From: an uncultured Cellvibrio sp.
Lineage (GTDB): Bacteria; Pseudomonadota; Gammaproteobacteria; Pseudomonadales; Cellvibrionaceae
Direction: 5' to 3'
DNA: 8,191 nt
Assembly: GCA_946482345.1 (NCBI GenBank)
Contig: CAMLRJ010000126.1
Span: forward strand, 1-8,191
Every line of letters starts with the position of its first letter. Positions within the stretch are counted from its first letter, which is position 1. A model generated the notes under the pieces. That model was not told the origin of the DNA and made no database searches. It worked only from the letters and a program-made list of their open reading frames with translations. A program made the position numbers and the translations under genes. Shown in pieces: positions 1-7,421 of this stretch.

Positions 1-207
1 CAATTCATTTGTGTTATTTCCGTTTGGAAAATAGATGCTTGTTGAAGAATCCAGTTTGTTTTTTTGAGCACGCGGGAAAGACAACCGTTTTTTCGATAGC
101 AATCTGCGACCTCACTCGATTAACCGGTGATGATCATCCCCTATGCAATTAAATATGACACCGGGCTTTACCTGTTCAGGAATCTGTTGATCTGAATGAT
201 TCAAAAT
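1..207. other. Non-coding stretch, no gene recognised
   Basis: I see no supported gene here. One plus-strand frame is open from the window edge to a TAA at 150-152 (49 codons). Its translation is rich in Cys and Phe, resembles nothing I recognise and has no visible start, so it is probably chance. The stretch includes a 10-bp palindrome (GATGATCATC, 128-137) and a TTGATC at 187-192 that is repeated 21 bp later, where it forms the -35 box of the candidate promoter. Confidence 0.4.
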
Positions 208-236
208 TTGATCCACTCCACAAAAATAACTATATA
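208..236 (+). promoter_or_regulatory. Candidate sigma70 promoter for the 243-446 RNA
   Basis: A -35-like TTGATC (208-213) and a -10-like TATATA (231-236) are separated by exactly 17 nt. Each box matches the consensus at 4 of 6 positions. The same TTGATC also occurs at 187-192, one 21-bp period upstream, which could be a direct-repeat operator. Transcription would begin near 243 and run rightward to the terminator at 405-446. Called by eye only. Confidence 0.35.
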
Positions 237-242
237 TGGTGT

Positions 243-446
243 AAATATTACCAAATATGGTTTAACTTGCCCGCCAAGTGATTCCATAAGTATCCGCGAG
301 ATTTGAGTGGTTTCACCCATCTTCGAATTTCCTGTAGCTGTTTCGGAAATAGAAGTTTGTTGGAGCTCGAATAACTGAATCCCCTAGTTAGATGCAGGTT
401 TTCCCTCCGTTGGTGGTTTACGCGATGGCTGCCAGCGGAGTTTTTT
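243..446 (+). ncRNA. Putative structured small RNA or attenuated leader
   Basis: This is the interval between the candidate promoter's expected start point and a strong intrinsic terminator, about 200 nt with no convincing plus-strand ORF. Predicted local hairpins are ACTTG/CAAGT near 264-280, a compound stem at 321-355 (CTTC/GAAG, then ATTTCC/GGAAAT, 12-nt loop), TAACT/AGTTA at 372-390, and the terminator stem. It does not resemble 6S RNA, tmRNA, RNase P RNA or the riboswitch classes I can recognise. It may be an independent sRNA, or the terminated leader of the gene starting at 504. Structure is seen in the sequence; expression and function are inferred. Confidence 0.35.
405..446 (+). terminator. 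Intrinsic terminator (plus strand)
   Basis: CTCCGTTGG (405-413) pairs with CCAGCGGAG (432-440) with one G-U wobble. The stem can extend inward through 416/429 to 12 bp, and six T residues follow immediately (441-446). The T-run lies on the plus strand only, so it ends rightward transcription. It lies upstream of the gene at 504 and downstream of no recognised protein gene, which is why a small RNA or attenuator is proposed. Confidence 0.7.
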
Positions 447-448
447 AT

Positions 449-488
449 CCGAATAAATATTTCTGTTAGATTAGCCAACTTTATTCGG
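449..488 (+). promoter_or_regulatory. Perfect 9-bp dyad upstream of the DUF6502 gene
   Basis: CCGAATAAA (449-457) and TTTATTCGG (480-488) form a perfect inverted repeat. The arms are 31 bp apart start to start, close to three helical turns. The 22-nt spacer contains an extended -10-like element (TG at 464-465, TAGATT at 467-472), so this could be an operator around the promoter of the downstream gene. In RNA it could instead fold into a stem ending just before the weak ribosome site (TTAGG, 491-495). Either reading is inference. Confidence 0.35.
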
Positions 489-503
489 GCTTAGGTACGC
501 ATA

Positions 504-1358
504 ATGACGACACCCAAAGACACAGCGCTGTCAGCCACATGGCAAATGATGGAGCCTATCATTGGGATCTTGTTGCGCAACGGCGTTACCCATAAAGAAT
601 TTTCTCTTCTCTGCAAACAACTCTACGTCAAAATTGCTTCCGAAGAATTTGGTATTCGCGGTCGCCCTACTAATTTTTCGCGTGTTGCCATGATGACAGG
701 GCTTGATCGCAAAGAAGTGGGTCGCATTAAAGAAAATTTGCAACAGGACAACACTGCAAAAATCAGTGAACAACATCAAGACCGACTGACCCGAATTTTA
801 TCCGGTTGGTATCAGGACAAAGATTTTATTGATGCACAAGGTCAACCCAAATTAATCAGCATCGATGAAGATGAAATTTGTTTTAATTTATTGGTGCGTC
901 GTTACGGCGGTGATTTACCTGCAAGCGCATTATTAAAAGAATTAAAGCGCGTTGGTATTGTCGAAGAAATTCAGGGAAAGCTGCGTGTGCTTGGCCGTTA
1001 CTTTGTTGTTGACCCTACAGATGCTGCTGCACTTCTTCGTGCAGGTAATGTGATTCAGGATATTGCCAATGCGTTGGAACATAATCTTTATAAAGCCAAC
1101 GCACAAAAAAATCAGCCCAAACGATTTGAGCGTCGTGCCAGCAATTCACAAATGTCGCCGCAGTCGCTCGCTGAATTTCGTGTATTTGTTGAAACAGAAG
1201 GGCAGGCATTTTTGGAACGTATTGATGCCTGGTTGACCGAGCATGAAACTTCTTCTGATAACCAGGATTCAAACCAAGTTAAAATGCGATTAGGTGTTGG
1301 TGCCTATTTAATTGAAAGTCTACTTGAGCCGACACTTGATGCGGGGGATGTAAAATGA
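504..1358 (+). CDS. DUF6502-family protein, predicted helix-turn-helix
   Basis: A 284-residue protein without signal peptide or membrane segment, so cytoplasmic. The N-terminal half resembles the DUF6502 family: residues 16-48 (MEPIIGILLRNGVTHKEFSL and following) and 59-77 (SRVAMMTGLDRKEVGRIKE) read as a compact helical, winged-helix-like DNA-binding region. Family-like segments follow at about 97-118 (LSGWYQDKDFIDAQGQP) and 127-155 (FNLLVRRYGGDLPASALLKE onward). The C-terminal third is helical and charged. The ATG at 504 has a modest AGG 8 nt upstream. The stop overlaps the next start (ATGA), so the two genes are translationally coupled. In my recollection such proteins often sit beside DUF5666 proteins. 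Function is unknown; a regulator of the adjacent lipoprotein gene is a reasonable inference. Confidence 0.85.
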   Translation: MTTPKDTALSATWQMMEPIIGILLRNGVTHKEFSLLCKQLYVKIASEEFGIRGRPTNFSRVAMMTGLDRKEVGRIKENLQQDNTAKISEQHQDRLTRILSGWYQDKDFIDAQGQPKLISIDEDEICFNLLVRRYGGDLPASALLKELKRVGIVEEIQGKLRVLGRYFVVDPTDAAALLRAGNVIQDIANALEHNLYKANAQKNQPKRFERRASNSQMSPQSLAEFRVFVETEGQAFLERIDAWLTEHETSSDNQDSNQVKMRLGVGAYLIESLLEPTLDAGDVK

Positions 1359-2614
1359 AATTGATTCAATCATTTGGTGTATGCCTGATTATCAGTTTAA
1401 TCACACTGCAATTAACGTCTTGCGGTAGTGGTGAGGACACCGCCGGTATTGATGCGAGTGGTTCACCCATTGCCAGTCAGGGAACAATTGACGGTTTTGG
1501 CAGTGTCATTGTCAACGGTATTCGTTTTGATTCATCCAAAGCATTGATTTTGGTTAACGGCCAAGCCGCAACGGAAGATGATCTGCGCACAGGTTATCAA
1601 GTCACTGTCACCGGAATACTGAATGAAAATAATGTAGCCATTGCCGAAAAAATTGAATTCTACCCGGAGCTGGCAGGCGAGATTACATACATAGATAAAA
1701 ATAAAAATCAGATACTGGTCGCAGGGCGATTGGTGCAAATAAATTTCCGAACTTTATTTGGTAGCAGCATTGAGTCAAACAGTCTGAATGGACTGAGTAT
1801 TGGCGATAGAGTACAGATCAGCGGCCATCAAAATACAACTCAAGTACTCACAGCAACCCGTATCGATATTGACACAGAATTAACTGCCAATCTTGTTCAA
1901 TTAAGCGGTGAAATTAGTAATTTGAATGAGTCCTTACATCAATTTACCCTGGCAGATACCACCATCAATTATGCAGGTGCAAGCCTGATTAATATTTACG
2001 GGTATAAATTAAATAACAGAATGCGTGTGTCAGTTAAAGGTATAAAAGGCAGTAATAATGAAATTCAGGCTCAACAAATTTATGACTTGAATTATGAAGT
2101 AGGTTCAGACATACCTCATCTTGAACTTGAGGGTCGCATTACACAATTTACTTCCCCGACTGATTTTGAGGTGAATGGTGTGCGTTGCACTACCAACTCA
2201 CAAACAGAATATGAATTCGCAGCGGCCAGTAATTTAACAGTGGATGCTTCTATTGAAATATCCGGCACAAAAAATTCAAATGGCGTATTGGTTGCCGACC
2301 AGATTCAATTTGATAATCAAGACGAAAATCATGTAGAAGGCCAGGTAGTTTCTATTCATATCAATTCAGGTTACATACCAACAGGCAGCATACAAATTGG
2401 TAATGTCACCATAAAAACAACCAGTTCCACTCGCTATGAAGACAGAAGCGATTTATTCAATCGCCGGTTTAATTTATCTTCTATCATGGTAGGGGATTAT
2501 TTATCGGTGACAATCTGCAATCAAAACGGTGAACTCGTAGCAAGTAAAATCGAACGCTTCAATATGAATTTCAGCGCACCGGATAGGGATAGAGATCCCA
2601 AAAGAAAAAAATAG
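1355..2614 (+). CDS. DUF5666-type outer-membrane lipoprotein with five repeats
   Basis: A 419-residue protein with a lipoprotein signal: a hydrophobic stretch, then lipobox LTSC with lipidated Cys23. Gly at +2 (not Asp) predicts release to the outer membrane. The mature part is five similar units of about 65-75 residues, near 41-103, 106-173, 178-245, 255-321 and 326-403. Each has a GxI/V opening, a short beta pair, a 'V/I-x-(I/V)-(S/T/K)-G' strand and a closing 'I-x-F/I-D'-like strand, as in DUF5666 (OB-like beta domains). A basic tail (residues 410-419) ends it. The start overlaps the upstream stop as ATGA, with GGGGGA 6 nt before the ATG. Role unknown; a periplasm- or surface-facing scaffold or ligand-binding role is possible but not shown. 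Confidence 0.85.
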   Translation: MKLIQSFGVCLIISLITLQLTSCGSGEDTAGIDASGSPIASQGTIDGFGSVIVNGIRFDSSKALILVNGQAATEDDLRTGYQVTVTGILNENNVAIAEKIEFYPELAGEITYIDKNKNQILVAGRLVQINFRTLFGSSIESNSLNGLSIGDRVQISGHQNTTQVLTATRIDIDTELTANLVQLSGEISNLNESLHQFTLADTTINYAGASLINIYGYKLNNRMRVSVKGIKGSNNEIQAQQIYDLNYEVGSDIPHLELEGRITQFTSPTDFEVNGVRCTTNSQTEYEFAAASNLTVDASIEISGTKNSNGVLVADQIQFDNQDENHVEGQVVSIHINSGYIPTGSIQIGNVTIKTTSSTRYEDRSDLFNRRFNLSSIMVGDYLSVTICNQNGELVASKIERFNMNFSAPDRDRDPKRKK

Positions 2615-2627
2615 TCAGGCGAAAAAA

Positions 2628-2649
2628 CTGTCTCAATCAAGACTGATTG
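2628..2649. terminator. Weak hairpins between convergent genes
   Basis: The gap between the DUF5666 stop (2614) and the rlmE stop (2637) is 22 nt. CAATCA/TGATTG (2634-2639/2644-2649, 4-nt loop) could stop plus-strand transcripts before a weak T-run (2653-2656). Alternatively GTCT/AGAC (2630-2633/2640-2643) sits before six T residues on the minus strand and could end rlmE. Both stems are short and they exclude each other. Confidence 0.25.
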
Positions 2650-3269
2650 GTGATTTTAAACCCCTTGCCCACCAGATAAACTTCGCGCGAGCGTGGGCGT
2701 GAGGCATCGGGTTTGCGGATCACAACTTTTTCAAATGAAGTCCGCACTTGTTTTACATAATCATCAAAACCTTCACCCTGAAAAACTTTCACAACAAAAT
2801 CACCTTTTGGTTTTAACACATTCCGTACCATATCCAGTGCCAATTCAACCAGATACATAGATGCCGCTTGATCTGCCACATCAACTCCGCTGATATTGGG
2901 CGCCATATCTGAAATCACCACATCCGCTTTTTGTTGCCCAAGTTTTTCCATAATTTGATTGAACACCGATTCTTCCGTGAAATCACCTTGAATAAAATCC
3001 ACATGCTCCAGTGAATCCATCGGCAAAATATCAGACGCAATTACCCGACCTTTCACACCAACCAACCTGCCCGCAATTTGCGACCAACTACCCGGTGCTG
3101 ATCCCAAATCCACCACCAACATTCCAGGGCGAATCAATTTATCTTTTTCATTCAACTCAATCAGTTTGTAGGCCGCACGCGCACGATACCCATCTATCTG
3201 AGCCTTTTTAACATAAGGATCATTAACGTGTTCATCCAACCAACGGTTACTGCTTTTGGATCGAGCCAT
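2637..3269 (-). CDS. rlmE: 23S rRNA (uridine-2552-2'-O)-methyltransferase RlmE
   Basis: A 210-residue member of the RlmE/FtsJ (RrmJ) family, about the length of the E. coli protein. It transfers a methyl group from S-adenosylmethionine to the 2'-OH of U2552 in the 23S rRNA A-loop, late in large-subunit assembly in the cytosol. The SAM motif [11 protein letters not shown] is at 54-64. The catalytic K-D-K-E tetrad is present: Lys35 (AAYKL), Asp121 (SDMAPN), Lys161 (VKVFQG) and Glu196 (SREVYLV). The start [10 protein letters not shown] fits the basic N-terminus of the family, but no clear Shine-Dalgarno lies upstream. The zinc-ribbon gene ends 41 nt upstream on the same strand, so co-transcription is possible. 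ftsH, a frequent downstream partner in gammaproteobacteria, is absent. Confidence 0.95.
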   Translation of the reverse strand: MARSKSSNRWLDEHVNDPYVKKAQIDGYRARAAYKLIELNEKDKLIRPGMLVVDLGSAPGSWSQIAGRLVGVKGRVIASDILPMDSLEHVDFIQGDFTEESVFNQIMEKLGQQKADVVISDMAPNISGVDVADQAASMYLVELALDMVRNVLKPKGDFVVKVFQGEGFDDYVKQVRTSFEKVVIRKPDASRPRSREVYLVGKGFKITNQS

Positions 3270-3310
3270 AGAAAAACCAATAAGTAAATTTAAATTTTTA
3301 GCTTAACGCA

Positions 3311-3805
3311 CTAATAATCCGCATCGATAACGGTAATTTCACACGAATTATATTCCTCTTTTAATGTGTTGGCGATTCCCGATACTATTGCTGTGAATTC
3401 AAATAAAGGATAAATGGTTAATTTTGGATTTGAGTACAGAACATCGATAGTTTCACCTGCTGTATTTTTAAATTTTGCCTGCAGAGAAAAATCTGTCCAC
3501 CTTTTTGCATAGGGATTTTTAATGTCAGCTATGCAGCGAATATTTAATCCCTTATCTGATTCTGAAAGCAAAAGATTAGCGGATTTAACTTCAAATTCAG
3601 GTTTTATAGGATCATCTTTTGTGTGAAAAATAATAACGATAGTTATCCAAAGAATAATTACCAAGACTATTACCAAGCTGCCATAACTGAAATAGGGGTT
3701 GTTTTGTAGGTTTGCTATGGGATTTTGAATTTGTAGACAATACTTACATTTTTTAGCATTAATTAAGATGTCTTCTTTGCAGGCAAGGCATTTTTTAGTT
3801 TCCAT
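3311..3805 (-). CDS. Zinc-ribbon, single-pass membrane protein of unknown function
   Basis: With the start chosen at 3805 the product has 164 residues. An N-terminal zinc ribbon has CLAC and CKYC pairs (Cys6, Cys9, Cys20, Cys23). A membrane helix spans about 40-60, followed by a soluble domain (about 70-164) whose beta pattern (CIADIKNPYAKRWTDFSLQ, then KFKNTAGETIDV) recalls FxLYD-like extracytoplasmic domains; Cys91 and Cys155 could form a disulfide there. The ATG at 3805 has AGGA 7 nt upstream and a good promoter further up. Other in-frame starts are an ATG at 3874 and a TTG at 3895; the TTG lies inside the katG terminator stem and is unlikely. Topology is probably ribbon inside, C-domain outside. 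No gene name is justified. Confidence 0.7.
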   Translation of the reverse strand: METKKCLACKEDILINAKKCKYCLQIQNPIANLQNNPYFSYGSLVIVLVIILWITIVIIFHTKDDPIKPEFEVKSANLLLSESDKGLNIRCIADIKNPYAKRWTDFSLQAKFKNTAGETIDVLYSNPKLTIYPLFEFTAIVSGIANTLKEEYNSCEITVIDADY

Positions 3806-3833
3806 ATCAGCATCCTGAGTGTCCAAAAAATTA

Positions 3834-3862
3834 ACTATAGCTTCAGGAAGATTGATATTCAA
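3834..3862 (-). promoter_or_regulatory. Sigma70-type promoter of the zinc-ribbon gene
   Basis: On the minus strand, TTGAAT (3862-3857) and TATAGT (3839-3834) are separated by exactly 17 nt; the boxes match the consensus at 4 and 5 of 6 positions. Transcription would start near 3827, leaving a leader of about 22 nt that contains the AGGA (3816-3813) before the ATG at 3805. It lies just after the katG terminator, as expected for an independent downstream unit, and favours the 3805 start over 3874. Confidence 0.5.
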
Positions 3863-3880
3863 ATCATTATTCATACCAAA

Positions 3881-3917
3881 AATAAAAAACTCCAACTTGC
3901 GAACAAGTCGGAGTTTT
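3881..3917 (-). terminator. Intrinsic terminator of katG
   Basis: Arms 3886-3899 and 3904-3917 form a 14-bp stem with a single A/C mismatch (3894/3909) around a 4-nt loop, TTCG as read on the minus strand. On that strand the stem runs into a T-rich tail (TTTTTTATTTTT). It lies about 20 nt after the katG stop, so katG is probably transcribed as a single gene. The plus-strand reading also ends in four T residues, but nothing on that strand needs it. Confidence 0.8.
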
Positions 3918-3936
3918 CAGCTGACATCATCCTCAT

Positions 3937-6222
<2,286 letters not shown>

Positions 6223-6244
6223 TCACCTGCGAGCGATGTCATTT

Positions 6245-6273
6245 GTTATATGCTGTGACACCAGATTAAACAT
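6245..6273 (-). promoter_or_regulatory. Possible katG promoter
   Basis: On the minus strand TATAAC (6250-6245) is a fair -10 box (5 of 6), but the -35 region 17 nt upstream (6273-6268, about ATGTTT) is poor. That pattern suits an activator-dependent promoter. It would give a leader of roughly 70 nt ending at the GAGGAAA before the katG start. Weak evidence. Confidence 0.25.
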
Positions 6274-6521
6274 GAAATAAAAACTCAATGTTATTATTAA
6301 AATACGTCGTCAAAAATCACAAAAAAATTAATTAAAAATTTAAGAGCAACGATTTCGCAAACATTATAAGAATACTTATCTCTTTGATGAGTTGAATTTT
6401 TAACTATGAAGGAGTTTGAAAATAACTATTAACAATAGTGGGAAATATTGTTTATGGTTGCGTGATTTTTTGATTATCGATTTGGATTTATTTTTATCCA
6501 TACAAATAAAAAACCGCATAG

Positions 6522-6659
6522 GAAACGTCGAAAATAATTATCCTGCAACATAAATGCGCCATTTGCTGTGGTGATGTTGGAGTGTTTATCTACCCAGGGA
6601 ATCTGCAATCAGAAATACTTCTGAAAACGGCGTCCAAATCTACGCCCTGGTGCAAATGA
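6522..6659 (+). pseudogene. Cysteine-containing open frame, possible gene remnant
   Basis: A plus-strand frame of 45 codons runs from just after a TAG (6519-6521) to TGA (6657-6659). Its translation contains HKCAICCGDVGVFIYPGN and ends in STPWCK, with four cysteines (CxxCC and a C-terminal Cys), and it lies in a block of higher GC than its flanks. There is no ATG in frame (only ATA, ATT, CTG and an internal GTG) and no ribosome site, so it is not a normal intact gene. It could be a decayed fragment of a zinc-binding protein, part of a dispersed intergenic repeat, or chance. I do not recognise the family. Confidence 0.2.
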
Positions 6660-6709
6660 GGAAAACTGAGTTACTTAACAACAGCATTTACGTTAGCGTT
6701 GTGAGTAAA

Positions 6710-6739
6710 TAGACTACGCGCCTAACCACTCCCTATAAG
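6710..6739 (+). promoter_or_regulatory. Possible promoter of the barrel-protein gene
   Basis: TAGACT (6710-6715) and TATAAG (6734-6739) are 18 nt apart and match the -35 and -10 consensus at 4 and 5 of 6 positions. The start point would fall near 6746, only about 16 nt before the ATG, leaving a short leader without a clear Shine-Dalgarno. The inverted repeat at 6671-6708 lies directly upstream and could bind a regulator. Confidence 0.25.
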
Positions 6740-6761
6740 TATCAAGTCAATTTTAGTTCGT

Positions 6762-7316
6762 ATGAAAAAAATATCGTATTTACTGCTGTTTTTATTGATG
6801 TCTCCGATTAATTTATCATTCGCAGGAGAAGCTTATCCTGTCATTCTGCAACTGAAATATGCTCCCTGGGGCTTAATTGATGCAGATGATGAACAGGATG
6901 GATTTTGGCTGGATGAAAATTTTGAAAAATATGACATGCATTTTGAGCGAAGTGTTGGAGGTCGGTTAATTTTTTCACCTTATTATATCGCGGCAAGCCG
7001 TTCTATCACCGAACTCGATGCCGATGTACCCGATACTGTAGTAGAAACCTTATCCGGGGGCTTAGGTGGAGCTGGCTCTCTTGGTGAATCAAATTATTAT
7101 CTGTTGGGTGCGGTTGGTGTAGGCAGAGGCCGATTTACATTTAAAGATCCTAAGATGGATGATTGGGAAAACTTTGCTGAAGCTAATGCAGAGATAGGAA
7201 TTAAAATCGACTTTTTGATGTTAGGCACCGGTGTTGATTGGCAGCTATTTGGTTCGCCCGGCGAGACTAAAGCAATTTATTGGAATCTGTATGTTGGAAC
7301 AGGGTTCAGCTTTTAA
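6762..7316 (+). CDS. Small predicted outer-membrane beta-barrel protein
   Basis: A 184-residue protein with a clear Sec signal peptide (MKK, hydrophobic core 5-18, cleavage after SFA at 21). The mature 163 residues show alternating polar/hydrophobic strands separated by acidic turns, for example 65-80, 111-127, 143-162 and 171-184. They end in a terminal Phe after an aromatic-rich strand (WNLYVGTGFSF), as in proteins assembled by the BAM complex. The size suits an 8-stranded barrel. A Gly-rich loop (98-109) and an acidic loop (38-55) are notable. No family name is recognised. It diverges from katG and converges on the phytase-like gene. The ATG lacks a strong ribosome site, but the signal peptide starts directly at it, which supports the choice. 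Confidence 0.75.
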   Translation: MKKISYLLLFLLMSPINLSFAGEAYPVILQLKYAPWGLIDADDEQDGFWLDENFEKYDMHFERSVGGRLIFSPYYIAASRSITELDADVPDTVVETLSGGLGGAGSLGESNYYLLGAVGVGRGRFTFKDPKMDDWENFAEANAEIGIKIDFLMLGTGVDWQLFGSPGETKAIYWNLYVGTGFSF

Positions 7317-7379
7317 ATATCATATTGCTTGTGAATATGATTAAAAATATGAATCAATTACTCAATCCAAAGCGTCGGG

Positions 7380-7402
7380 AAAAAGGGAGCAAAAGCTCCC
7401 TT
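7380..7402 (-). terminator. Intrinsic terminator of the phytase-like gene
   Basis: AAGGGAGC (7383-7390) and GCTCCCTT (7395-7402) form a perfect 8-bp stem with a 4-nt loop. Read on the minus strand the stem is followed by a T-run (complement of 7380-7384), 20 nt after the stop of the minus-strand gene. On the plus strand only TT plus A/T follows, so any stop for the barrel-protein transcript would be weaker, though the hairpin may serve both convergent genes. Confidence 0.75.
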
Positions 7403-7421
7403 AAATCAACAGAATAAATCC

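Noticed and set aside
3..152. Plus-strand frame open from the left edge
   Set aside because: Only 49 codons with unusual Cys/Phe content and no recognisable motif; chance is the simpler reading.
248..478. Minus-strand 76-codon open frame
   Set aside because: It overlaps the strong plus-strand terminator and the hairpins, its translation looks random and basic, and it resembles no family.
3011..3211. Plus-strand open frame inside rlmE
   Set aside because: It lies antisense to a complete, conserved rlmE and shows no protein-family character.
6404..6438. OxyR-like CTAT elements 22 bp apart upstream of katG
   Set aside because: The two CTAT tetrads have OxyR spacing, but the required ATAG partners are absent at the right positions and the site is over 230 bp from the katG start.
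6487..6510. TTTATTT/AAATAAA inverted repeat
   Set aside because: Made only of A/T pairs within an AT-rich tract, so expected by chance and too weak as a terminator.
6720..6726. GCCTAAC resembling half of an integron attC site
   Set aside because: No matching GTTRRRY partner or attC-like fold follows before the gene, so an integron cassette is not supported.
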